Shown here: in pieces, positions 1 through 5,349 of the stretch
Position numbering within the stretch: position 1 is the stretch's first letter
Layout of the letters: the number at the start of each line of letters is the position of its first letter
NCBI GenBank assembly: GCA_947258945.1
Contig: CAMYKJ010000134.1
Coordinates: 1 to 5,349 of the forward strand
DNA length: 5,349 nucleotides
Direction: 5' to 3'
Source: an uncultured Ectothiorhodospiraceae bacterium
Lineage (GTDB): Bacteria > Pseudomonadota > Gammaproteobacteria > UBA9214
Position numbers and translations under genes: made by a program
Notes under the pieces: generated by a model
Told to the model about the DNA's origin: nothing
The model's database searches: none
What the model saw: only the letters and a program-made list of their open reading frames with translations

Positions 1-357
<357 letters not shown>

Positions 358-362
358 TTAGA

Positions 363-385
363 CCCCCTCTCCCCATCCCTCCCCC
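363..385 (-). other. G-quadruplex motif, minus strand
   Basis: On the minus strand this reads G5-A-G3-AT-G4-AGA-G5, four G-tracts with short loops. It mirrors the plus-strand motif at 317-338 about the centre of the element. Here the G-rich strand is the one that would appear in a transcript reading from arsC toward wrbA, so an RNA quadruplex is possible. Confidence 0.55.
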
Positions 386-397
386 TCAGGGGGAGGG
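377..397. repeat. GC-rich hairpin, right half of element
   Basis: CCCTCCCCC (377-385) pairs with GGGGGAGGG (389-397) across a TCA loop, a perfect 9-bp stem. It is the counterpart of the 305-325 hairpin but differs in sequence. No U-tract follows on either strand. Confidence 0.7.
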
Positions 398-425
398 GGC
401 TGTGATGTGCAAGGGTAATGAATTT

Positions 426-451
426 CTTTGCGCCTTGGCGTCTTTGCGCGA
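426..451 (-). repeat. Right terminal inverted repeat (26 bp)
   Basis: Perfect reverse complement of 249-274, carrying the same three octamer units read on the minus strand. It ends 8 bases before the arsC stop codon at 460-462, so the element is inserted directly behind arsC. Confidence 0.85.
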
Positions 452-459
452 GTGGCCTT

Positions 460-813
460 TCATAAAATCTCCAGCACGCTCTCCGGCGGACGGCCGAGTG
501 CGGCCTTGCCGTCTTTGATCACAATCGGGCGTTCGATCAGTTTCGGATATCGCACCATGGCGTCGATCAGTTGGGCGCGGGTGAGGTCCGGGTTGTCCAG
601 TCCGGCTTCCTTGTACTCCGCTTCCTTCGTGCGCAGCAGCTCGCGCGGTTCCAGTCCGAGCATGCCGAGAATCTCTTCCAGCTCGGCAGCAGAGGGGGGT
701 ATCTTCAGGTATTCAACCACCTCTGCCTGCTTGCCCTGTTGCTCGAGCAGGGCCAGGGTCGCCCGCGACTTGCTGCAACGCGGGTTGTGATAGATGGTAA
801 TCCTGTCAGTCAT
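460..813 (-). CDS. arsC: Arsenate reductase-like protein, ArsC family (YfgD type)
   Basis: This is a 117-residue cytoplasmic protein of the glutaredoxin-dependent ArsC family (thioredoxin fold). The catalytic loop HNPRCSKSR (residues 9-17) carries the HX3CX3R motif with Cys13. The arginines equivalent to E. coli plasmid ArsC Arg60, Arg94 and Arg107 are present as Arg61 (LLRTKE), Arg95 (ERPIV) and Arg108 (GRPPE). Length and ending (GRPPESVLEIL) match the chromosomal YfgD branch, about 119 aa, better than the 141-aa plasmid ArsC, so a general thiol or arsenate reductase role is likely but not proven. No arsR, arsB or acr3 is nearby, which argues against a dedicated arsenic operon. The ATG at 813-811 is preceded by GGGAG at 7-nt spacing and lies 14 nt after the fumA stop. 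That supports co-transcription with fumarase. The frame stays open far upstream, inside fumA, but that part is antisense-free shadow coding and not ArsC. Confidence 0.92.
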   Translation of the reverse strand: MTDRITIYHNPRCSKSRATLALLEQQGKQAEVVEYLKIPPSAAELEEILGMLGLEPRELLRTKEAEYKEAGLDNPDLTRAQLIDAMVRYPKLIERPIVIKDGKAALGRPPESVLEIL

Positions 814-827
814 GGGTGCTCCCGGGT

Positions 828-2351
828 TCAGCCCTTTACGACCGGTATCTTGCCGATGCGCATGCGCCATTCCTCGGGTCCGCTCCTGTGTACTGAATTG
901 CCCTGCGTGTCCACGGCAACCGTCACCGGCATGTCCTCGACCTCGAACTCGTAGACCGCCTCCATGCCCAGCTCCGGGAACGCGATGACGCGTGCCGCAC
1001 GAATGGCTTTCGATACCAGGAAGGCGGCGCCGCCGGTCGCAATCAGGTAAACCGCACCGTGGCGGGCGATGGATTCGATGGTCTGCGGGCCGCGCTCCGC
1101 CTTGCCGATCATACCGAGCAGGCCGGTTTTCTCCAGCAAGGTGTCGGTGAACTTGTCCATGCGTGTTGCAGTGGTCGGTCCGGCGGGTCCGACGACCTCG
1201 TTGCCGACCGGGTCGACCGGTCCGACGTAATAGATAAAGCGCCCGTTGAAGTCCAGCCCGTCCGGCAATGGTTCGCCGCGCCCGATCAGGTCGACGATGC
1301 GCTTGTGGGCGGCGTCGCGCCCGGTAAGCATCCTGCCGCTCAGCAGCAGCGTCTCGCCGGGTTTCCAGTCGCGGATGTCGGAGCGTTGCAGTGTGTCCAG
1401 GTTGACCCGGCGGCTGGTGCTGCCGGCATCGCGCGCAATGGACGGCCAGTCTTCCAGTCGAGGTGATTCGAGCCGTGCCGGCCCGCTGCCATCCAGCGTG
1501 AAGTGAATGTGACGGGTGGCGGCGCAGTTGGGGATCATCGCCACCGGTTTCGAGGCCGCGTGCGTAGGATAGTCCCTGAGCTTTACATCCAGCACGGTGG
1601 TCAGTCCGCCGAGACCCTGGGCGCCGATGCCCAGTGCATTCACCTTGTCGAAAATCTCGAGGCGCAGTTCCTCCAGCCGTGTCTGCGCTCCGCGTGCCTG
1701 CAACTCGTGGATAGTGACCGGCTCGAGGATGGCCTCCTTGGCCAGCAGCATCGCCTTCTCGGCGGTGCCGCCGATGCCGATGCCGAGGATGCCCGGCGGG
1801 CACCAGCCGGCACCCATGGAGGGTACCTGTTCCAGCACCCAGGCGACGATGTCATCGCTCGGGTTGAGGATGGCGAAACGGGATTTGTTTTCCGAGCCGC
1901 CACCCTTCGCCGCGACCGTCACCTCGACCGTATCACCCGGCACCACATCCTTGTGGATGACGGCCGGGGTGTTGTCGCCGGTGTTGCGGCGCTCGCCGGC
2001 CGGGTCGCTGACGATCGATCCGCGCAGGGGGTTGTCCGGGTCCTTGTACGCCCGGCTGACGGCCGCGTTGACCATGTCATCGATACTGCGCGCGGTATCC
2101 CAGTGGACGTTCATGCCGATCCTGAGAAACACGTTGACGATCCCGGTGTCCTGGCAGATCGGGCGATGTCCCTCGGCACACATGCGCGAGTTGATCAGTA
2201 TCTGCGCCATGGCATCCTTCGCGGCGGGGGATTCCTCACGCTGCCAGGCCGCGGTCATGGCCCTGATGAAGTCCGGCGGGTGATAGTAGGAGATGTACTG
2301 CAGCGCATCGCCGATACTGTCGATAAAGTCCTGTTCTGTAATGGTACTCAT
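828..2351 (-). CDS. fumA: Class I fumarate hydratase (4Fe-4S), full length
   Basis: This 507-residue cytoplasmic enzyme reversibly hydrates fumarate to L-malate in the TCA cycle. It belongs to the iron-sulfur class I family (FumA/FumB), not class II FumC. The N-terminal catalytic domain spans roughly residues 10-285 and the C-terminal swivel domain roughly 290-495. The three cluster-binding cysteines are visible: Cys66 in RPICQDTG, Cys184 in GWCPPGILGIGIGGT and Cys276 in MIPNCAATRHIHF. Their spacing (118 and 92) is close to that of structurally known class I fumarases. Asp68 of CQDTG matches the active-site aspartate. The C-terminal domain holds YVGPVDPVGNEVVGPAGP and LGMIGKAERG. The start at 2351 gives the normal beginning (EQDFIDSIGDALQYISYYHP); its ribosome-binding site is weak. 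The cluster of such enzymes is oxygen-sensitive. It is probably the first gene of a fumA-arsC unit reading away from the TlpA-like gene. Confidence 0.95.
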   Translation of the reverse strand: MSTITEQDFIDSIGDALQYISYYHPPDFIRAMTAAWQREESPAAKDAMAQILINSRMCAEGHRPICQDTGIVNVFLRIGMNVHWDTARSIDDMVNAAVSRAYKDPDNPLRGSIVSDPAGERRNTGDNTPAVIHKDVVPGDTVEVTVAAKGGGSENKSRFAILNPSDDIVAWVLEQVPSMGAGWCPPGILGIGIGGTAEKAMLLAKEAILEPVTIHELQARGAQTRLEELRLEIFDKVNALGIGAQGLGGLTTVLDVKLRDYPTHAASKPVAMIPNCAATRHIHFTLDGSGPARLESPRLEDWPSIARDAGSTSRRVNLDTLQRSDIRDWKPGETLLLSGRMLTGRDAAHKRIVDLIGRGEPLPDGLDFNGRFIYYVGPVDPVGNEVVGPAGPTTATRMDKFTDTLLEKTGLLGMIGKAERGPQTIESIARHGAVYLIATGGAAFLVSKAIRAARVIAFPELGMEAVYEFEVEDMPVTVAVDTQGNSVHRSGPEEWRMRIGKIPVVKG

Positions 2352-2392
2352 GCAGGATTACCAAGGAACCTCGTTGCCGGTTGTCAGTCACA

Positions 2393-2398
2393 ATTGTA
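2393..2398 (-). promoter_or_regulatory. Candidate -10 box for fumA
   Basis: On the minus strand the sequence reads TACAAT, one mismatch from the sigma-70 consensus. It would start a transcript about 35 nt ahead of the fumA ATG. No good -35 hexamer is found at 16-18 nt; the nearest partial match, TTGTAC, is 20 nt away. Weak call. Confidence 0.25.
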
Positions 2399-2448
2399 GC
2401 GGGTTCGTGGGGCGTGATGTACAAAAACCGCCATTGGGGCCGACAGGG

Positions 2449-2454
2449 TATAAT
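2449..2454 (+). promoter_or_regulatory. Candidate -10 box (TATAAT) for the TlpA-like gene and acyP
   Basis: A perfect TATAAT would place transcription start near 2461 and give a leader of about 38 nt. There is no TTGACA-like hexamer at 16-18 nt upstream and no TG extension, so the promoter would need an activator or be weak. Its 3' half lies in the right arm of the 9-bp inverted repeat of this region. Confidence 0.35.
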
Positions 2455-2486
2455 CCTGCCGGTCGAATAATGAAATTACGAAGTTC

Positions 2487-2491
2487 GGGAG
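2487..2491 (+). promoter_or_regulatory. Ribosome binding site of the TlpA-like gene
   Basis: GGGAG with 7 nt to the ATG at 2499 fixes this start, which also begins a clean signal peptide. Confidence 0.6.
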
Positions 2492-2498
2492 TTGAGCA

Positions 2499-2972
2499 AT
2501 GCGTTATCTGATTTTTCTGGTGGCCCTGTTTGCCGCTGCTACGAATGCCGCCGATACGGTGGACTTCACCCTGCCGGACCTGGACGGCAAGCAGGTGTCC
2601 CTGTCGGATTTTCGCGGCAAGTGGGTGATCGTCAATTACTGGGCCACCTGGTGTCCGCCGTGCCTGGAAGAGATCCCGGGCCTGGTTGACCTGCACGATA
2701 ACAACCGTGACAAGCTCGTGGTGCTGGGCATTGACCACGAGGAAGTCAATGATGAATACCTGCGGGAATTTGTCGAGTCCCACATGATCAGTTACCCGAT
2801 CCTGCGTATGGACCCGGTGCCGGTAACGCCGCTCGGCCCGGTACTCGGCCTGCCGACCACCTACATTATCTCGCCGCAGGGCGAGGCCGTGGCGCGTCAG
2901 GAAGGCCCGGTTACGCGCGAGGATATCGAGCAATACATCGCCCGTAAACAGGCGCAGGTAGCGAAGCAGTAA
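2499..2972 (+). CDS. TlpA-like secreted thioredoxin-fold protein (thiol-disulfide oxidoreductase)
   Basis: The protein has 157 residues. Residues 1-17 (MRYLIFLVALFAAATNA) form a typical signal peptide with probable signal peptidase I cleavage before ADTVDF. There is no lipobox cysteine, so a soluble periplasmic protein is expected. The mature part is an AhpC/TSA-TlpA type domain: FTLPDLDGKQVSLSDFRGK (23-41), a beta strand, then the active site ATWCPPC with Cys52 and Cys55. The conserved cis-proline is Pro119 in GLPTTYII. Such proteins reduce or exchange disulfides in periplasmic partners such as apocytochromes or metalloproteins; WCPPC is the usual TlpA/ResA/CcmG variant. The partner here is unknown, as no cytochrome maturation gene is in view. 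The start is supported by GGGAG at 7-nt spacing. It is followed after 15 nt by acyP in the same direction. Confidence 0.9.
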   Translation: MRYLIFLVALFAAATNAADTVDFTLPDLDGKQVSLSDFRGKWVIVNYWATWCPPCLEEIPGLVDLHDNNRDKLVVLGIDHEEVNDEYLREFVESHMISYPILRMDPVPVTPLGPVLGLPTTYIISPQGEAVARQEGPVTREDIEQYIARKQAQVAKQ

Positions 2973-2987
2973 GGGCACTGCCGCATC

Positions 2988-3254
2988 ATGATCTGCAAGC
3001 GCTGCCTGGTGTCCGGCCTGGTGCAGGGCGTGTTCTTCCGGGCATCGACGCTTGAACAGGCGCAACGACTGGGCGTGACCGGTTATGCACGTAACCTGCC
3101 GGACGGATGCGTCGAGGTCGTCGCCTGCGGCACGCATGAGCGTGTCGCCGATCTGTGTACCTGGCTGCGGTCGGGACCGCCGCAGGCGCAGGTCGACACC
3201 TGTGTCTGCGAAGACCTGGCCGGGGAATCGTACGCGGCCTTCGCGATCAGTTAG
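2988..3254 (+). CDS. acyP: Acylphosphatase
   Basis: This small cytoplasmic enzyme of 88 residues hydrolyses acyl phosphates such as acetyl phosphate or carbamoyl phosphate to carboxylate and phosphate. The family signature GLVQGVFFR (residues 10-18) holds the phosphate-binding loop with catalytic Arg18. [17 protein letters not shown] (32-48) contains the catalytic Asn36. Length is normal for the family (about 90). It has several cysteines (3, 6, 41, 47, 57, 72, 74), somewhat many for the family. The ATG at 2988 is the only usable start after the stop of the upstream gene in this frame; the ribosome-binding site is poor (AGGG, 13 nt away), so it may be translated through coupling with the TlpA-like gene 15 nt upstream. 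Its last 8 bases overlap the end of nadB on the other strand. Confidence 0.93.
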   Translation: MICKRCLVSGLVQGVFFRASTLEQAQRLGVTGYARNLPDGCVEVVACGTHERVADLCTWLRSGPPQAQVDTCVCEDLAGESYAAFAIS

Positions 3255-3681
3255 CGGCCCTTTGCCGGTCGTTCTCCAGATCAGTACCGCCGCCGGCCGG
3301 TGGTGTCAGCACGGTGTCTTCCGGCGGGCGCGTGGTGTCCGCCTCCGGGTAATCCAGTGTGTAATGCAGGCCGCGGCTTTCCTTGCGCAGCTGCGCCGAG
3401 CGAATGATAAGTGCGGCAACCTGCGCCAGGTTGCGTAGCTCGAGCAGGTCGCTGGAGATCGTGAAATTACTGTAGTACTCCTGGATTTCCTGTTGCAGCA
3501 GGTCGACCCGCCGCCAGGCGCGTGCCAGCCGCTTGTCTGTCCTGACGATACCCACGTAGTTCCACATGCAGCGGCGCAGTTCGTCCCAGTTGTGACTGAC
3601 CACCACTTCCTCGTCGGAGTCCCTGACGCGCGATTCATCCCAGTCGGGCAATGCCGGTGGTTCGGGTATGTCAGTTAGCAT
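3247..3681 (-). CDS. nadB: L-aspartate oxidase, C-terminal fragment (helical domain)
   Basis: These 144 codons encode the C-terminal helical-bundle domain of Nad[21 protein letters not shown], then the strongly conserved [43 protein letters not shown] and [15 protein letters not shown]. The remaining 30 or so residues are a variable, Pro/Thr-rich tail. In the unbroken gene this is residues 406 to 549. The ATG at 3681-3679 is the native internal methionine codon 406 and may serve as a start by chance. It overlaps the stop of the upstream fragment in ATGCTAA, so reinitiation is possible. No good Shine-Dalgarno precedes it. The sequence shows no decay, which fits a recent break. The gene ends inside the last codons of acyP on the opposite strand. 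Confidence 0.8.
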   Translation of the reverse strand: MLTDIPEPPALPDWDESRVRDSDEEVVVSHNWDELRRCMWNYVGIVRTDKRLARAWRRVDLLQQEIQEYYSNFTISSDLLELRNLAQVAALIIRSAQLRKESRGLHYTLDYPEADTTRPPEDTVLTPPAGGGTDLENDRQRAAN

Positions 3682-4931
3682 ACTGCCGATATGTTCGGCG
3701 GCCGCGGTACCGAATTACTGCCGATATGTTCGGCGGCCGCGGTACCGAATACCAGGCATTCCAGCAGTGAATTGCTGGCCATGCGATTGGCGCCGTGCAT
3801 GCCGGTACAGGCGACTTCACCGACGGCGTACAGGCCGTCCAGGTCGGTACGTCCGTACATGTCTGTAATGACGCCACCACAGGTGTAGTGTGCGGCCGGT
3901 ACGACCGGGATGGGTTCCAGTGTCATGTCATAGCCCAGTTCGCGGCAGCGCGAGTAGACATTCGGGAAGTGTTCCCTGATGAACGGTGCGGGCCTGTGGC
4001 TGATATCGAGCAGCACGTATTCGGCACCCAGGCGCTTCATTTCGTGGTCGATTGCGCGCGCGACGATATCACGCGGCGCGAGGTTGCCGCGTTCGTCGAA
4101 ACGTTCCATGAAGGTACTGCCGTCCGGCAGCCGCAGTTGACCGCCTTCACCGCGCACCGCTTCCGTGACCAGGAAGGATTTGGCCTGCGGGTGGTACAGG
4201 CAGGTGGGGTGAAACTGGTTGAACTCCATATTGGCGACCCGGCAGCCGGCGCGCCAGGCCATGGCGATACCGTCGCCGCTCGAGGTGTCCGGGTTGCTGG
4301 TGTAGAGATAGACCTTGCTGGCCCCGCCTGTGGCCAGTACCACGGTGCGTGCCGGAATGGCGCTGACCCGTTTGCGCGTGCGGTCGAGCACGTAGGCGCC
4401 GAGGGCGCGATTGTCGGCCAGGCCCAGCTTGCCGGCCGTGATCAGGTCGATGGCGATGTGGTGCTCGAGCAGCGTGATGTTGTCCCGCCTGCGCGCCTCG
4501 CTGACGAGCGTGGTTTCCATGGCACGCCCGGTGGCATCCGCCGCGTGCAGAACCCGGCGGGTCGAATGCCCGCCTTCCCGGGTAAGGTGAAAGCTGTCCT
4601 GATCGCCCGCGTGATTGTGGCGGGTGAACGGCACGCCCAGGTTGACCAGCCAGTCGACGGCGGCCGGCGCGTGTTCGATGGTGAAGCGTACTGCCTCCGG
4701 CTTGTTCAGTCCGGCGCCGGCATCGAGGGTGTCTGCAATATGCGATTCGAAGGTGTCCTGCGGGTCGGTCACTGCCGAAATCCCGCCCTGGGCATACAGC
4801 GTGCTGCCTTCTTCCAGGTTGCTCTTGGCCAGTATGGCGACCCTGACGTGATCCGGCAGGCGCAGGGCCAGGCTCAGCCCGGCGGCGCCGCTGCCAATGA
4901 TCAGGACATCGAATCGGTTTGTCGTTACCAT
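3675..4931 (-). CDS. nadB: L-aspartate oxidase, N-terminal fragment (FAD and catalytic domains)
   Basis: NadB oxidises L-aspartate to iminoaspartate, which NadA condenses with dihydroxyacetone phosphate to quinolinate in NAD synthesis. This ORF gives 418 residues. FAD-binding [17 protein letters not shown] starts at residue 9, and [12 protein letters not shown] (43-54), HLTREGGHS (115-123) and [11 protein letters not shown] (198-208) follow. Residues matching E. coli Glu121, His244, Arg290, His351 and Arg386 are Glu119, His241, Arg287, His348 and Arg383, so the active site is complete. After Ser405 the frame shifts into 13 foreign residues and stops. The chosen ATG (4931-4929) has AGGTGA just upstream and matches the family start; the frame is open to an ATG at 5000, but those 23 extra residues are not NadB-like. 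It lies divergent to rpoE. Confidence 0.88.
   Translation of the reverse strand: MVTTNRFDVLIIGSGAAGLSLALRLPDHVRVAILAKSNLEEGSTLYAQGGISAVTDPQDTFESHIADTLDAGAGLNKPEAVRFTIEHAPAAVDWLVNLGVPFTRHNHAGDQDSFHLTREGGHSTRRVLHAADATGRAMETTLVSEARRRDNITLLEHHIAIDLITAGKLGLADNRALGAYVLDRTRKRVSAIPARTVVLATGGASKVYLYTSNPDTSSGDGIAMAWRAGCRVANMEFNQFHPTCLYHPQAKSFLVTEAVRGEGGQLRLPDGSTFMERFDERGNLAPRDIVARAIDHEMKRLGAEYVLLDISHRPAPFIREHFPNVYSRCRELGYDMTLEPIPVVPAAHYTCGGVITDMYGRTDLDGLYAVGEVACTGMHGANRMASNSLLECLVFGTAAAEHIGSNSVPRPPNISAVC
3681..3750. repeat. Perfect 35-bp tandem direct duplication inside nadB
   Basis: Bases 3681-3715 and 3716-3750 are identical over all 35 positions, with no homology extending beyond either edge (the neighbouring bases differ). 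Because 35 is not a multiple of three, the extra copy shifts the nadB frame. The unit contains GCGGCCGC, CCGCGG and GGTACC palindromes in a row, but it encodes a normal NadB segment ([11 protein letters not shown]), so it is native sequence. Confidence 0.95.
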
Positions 4932-5006
4932 AGTCACCTGGCAGGTTTCACCGCGGCGGGCAGCATTGCCTTGCGGGTGAAATCGCTGATTTCCATACAA
5001 TAACGC

Positions 5007-5033
5007 GAACTATCGCCGGTGCACACTGTCTAT
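5007..5033 (+). promoter_or_regulatory. Probable sigma-E (RpoE) autoregulatory promoter
   Basis: GAACTA (5007-5012), 16 nt, then TCTAT (5029-5033) closely follows the sigma-E/AlgU pattern GAACTT-N16/17-TCTGA. Transcription would start near 5040, leaving a leader of about 30 nt before the rpoE ATG. Positive autoregulation of rpoE from such a promoter is known in E. coli and Pseudomonas. The match is by eye. Confidence 0.55.
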
Positions 5034-5054
5034 CGGGTGCAGTTCCGGGTTGAC

Positions 5055-5059
5055 GGGAG
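5055..5059 (+). promoter_or_regulatory. Ribosome binding site of rpoE
   Basis: GGGAG with 9 nt to the ATG at 5069 supports that start. Confidence 0.5.
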
Positions 5060-5068
5060 ACAGCCCGG

Positions 5069-5349
5069 ATGGGCGAAAGAAGCATAGATCAGGCACTGGT
5101 GGAGCGGGTACAGGGCGGTGACAAAACGGCATTCGATGTGCTCGTCCAGAAATACCAGAGCAAGATCATACAGTTAGCTTACCGTTATGTGCATGACCAG
5201 GACGAGGCCATGGACATCGCCCAGGAGGCCTTTATTAAGGCCTACAAGGCACTTGGCCGTTTCAGGGGAGACAGTGCGTTTTATACCTGGATCTACCGGA
5301 TCGCCATCAACACGGCCAAGAATCACCTGGTCGCGAGCAGCAGGCGGCC
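5069..5349 (+). CDS. rpoE: RNA polymerase sigma-E factor (RpoE/AlgU), 5' part only
   Basis: The 93 complete codons present cover sigma region 2 of an ECF sigma factor; the gene runs off the window before region 4. Sigma-E binds core RNA polymerase and directs the envelope-stress response, usually held in check by the membrane anti-sigma factor RseA (MucA), whose gene would be expected just beyond. The N-terminus MGERSIDQALVERVQGGDKTA leads into region 2.1 (FDVLVQKYQSKIIQLAYRYV, 22-41) and region 2.2 (DEAMDIAQEAFIKAYKAL, 45-62). Regions 2.3-2.4 follow with FRGDSAFYTWIYRIAINTAKNHL (65-87), the -10 recognition part. The segment is nearly identical to the E. coli RpoE sequence I remember (FRGDSAFYTWLYRIAVNTAKNYL), which separates it from generic ECF factors. 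The divergent nadB neighbour is the classic arrangement. Confidence 0.95.
   Translation, partial: MGERSIDQALVERVQGGDKTAFDVLVQKYQSKIIQLAYRYVHDQDEAMDIAQEAFIKAYKALGRFRGDSAFYTWIYRIAINTAKNHLVASSRR

Larger units (their letters stand above)
2352..2498. promoter_or_regulatory. Divergent control region between fumA and the TlpA-like gene
   Basis: These 147 bp separate the fumA start (minus) from the TlpA-like start (plus), so promoters for both must lie here or overlap here. The region is more AT-rich than its flanks. A 9-bp inverted repeat (GCAGGATTA at 2352-2360, TAATCCTGC at 2451-2459) brackets most of it. One arm touches the fumA start codon and the other overlaps the TATAAT box on the opposite side. 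Whether this is an operator is unknown. Confidence 0.5.
3247..4931 (-). pseudogene. nadB: nadB locus, L-aspartate oxidase split by a 35-bp tandem duplication
   Basis: Taken as a whole, this is one L-aspartate oxidase gene with a frame break near codon 405. Deleting either copy of the 35-bp direct repeat (3681-3715 or 3716-3750) joins the two halves in frame as ...[17 protein letters not shown]... and gives 549 residues. The E. coli enzyme has 540 and aligns throughout. There is no other stop, frameshift or lost catalytic residue, so the damage is either very recent or not real. It is marked as broken because the sequence as given does not encode a continuous protein; the two ORFs are listed separately. 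Confidence 0.75.
4932..5068. promoter_or_regulatory. Divergent control region between nadB and rpoE
   Basis: These 137 bp separate two divergent starts. The rpoE side holds a sigma-E-like promoter. On the nadB side, only the Shine-Dalgarno AGGTGA next to the ATG is clear. I found no convincing sigma-70 promoter on the minus strand and no recognised NadR or NrtR operator. Confidence 0.45.

Noticed and set aside
460..1803. A 447-codon open frame that joins arsC to a long upstream extension.
   Set aside because: The upstream part lies inside fumA in another frame and resembles no protein. ArsC begins at MTDRITIYHNPRCSKSR with its own ribosome-binding site at 813.
1503..2399. A 298-codon plus-strand open frame opposite fumA.
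   Set aside because: It is the GC-driven antisense shadow of a clear full-length class I fumarase; no recognisable motif and poor composition.
3695..3712. Back-to-back NotI, SacII and KpnI-type palindromes in the duplicated unit suggest a cloning-vector linker.
   Set aside because: The same bases encode [11 protein letters not shown], which aligns with the NadB family at this point, and single-copy removal restores the native protein. The sites are native, though the duplication itself could still be an assembly error.
4932..5000. N-terminal extension of NadB starting at base 5000.
   Set aside because: The 23 extra residues are not NadB-like, and the ATG at 4931 has an adjacent AGGTGA and matches the family N-terminus.
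3795..5003. A 402-codon plus-strand open frame opposite nadB.
   Set aside because: It mirrors the codon pattern of nadB on the other strand and shows no family signature. NadB motifs on the minus strand are unambiguous.

Overview
The window looks like chromosomal DNA of a gammaproteobacterium. It is GC-rich. The divergent nadB/rpoE pair is the arrangement known from Escherichia and Pseudomonas. The translated products (sigma-E, L-aspartate oxidase, class I fumarase, YfgD-type ArsC, WrbA) all read as gammaproteobacterial family members. The wrbA-arsC and thioredoxin-acylphosphatase pairs resemble, from memory, one neighbourhood of Pseudomonas aeruginosa (PA0949-PA0954). The genus cannot be fixed from the sequence.

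Layout, left to right. Bases 1-234 (minus) hold the first 78 codons of a WrbA-type NAD(P)H:quinone oxidoreductase. Bases 235-459 are non-coding and hold a symmetric repeat element of about 203 bp: perfect 26-bp terminal inverted repeats, two GC-rich hairpins and two opposite-strand G-quadruplex motifs. Bases 460-813 (minus) are a glutaredoxin-type arsenate reductase-like protein, and 828-2351 (minus) a full-length iron-sulfur fumarase; these two appear to be one transcription unit. A 147-bp divergent control region follows. Then come a secreted TlpA-like thioredoxin (2499-2972, plus) and an acylphosphatase (2988-3254, plus), 15 nt apart. nadB (3247-4931, minus) meets acyP tail to tail with an 8-bp overlap. 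A 137-bp divergent region carries a probable sigma-E autoregulatory promoter, and the first 93 codons of rpoE (5069 to the window end, plus) complete the window.

Functionally the window mixes core metabolism (TCA-cycle fumarase, the first step of de novo NAD synthesis) with redox and envelope functions (quinone reductase, ArsC-like thiol reductase, periplasmic thioredoxin, envelope-stress sigma factor). The genes lie in four separate transcription directions and do not form a single pathway.

Two things stand out. First, nadB is split by an exact 35-bp tandem duplication. Removing one copy restores an uninterrupted 549-residue L-aspartate oxidase. As given, the gene is two ORFs overlapping at ATGCTAA. 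This is a recent mutation, a reversible on/off site, a coupled two-piece enzyme, or an assembly artefact. Second, the MITE-like element between arsC and wrbA comes within 14 nt of the wrbA start codon, where no Shine-Dalgarno sequence is visible. I see no CRISPR, tRNA, rRNA, phage or transposase gene, and no clearly new multigene system.
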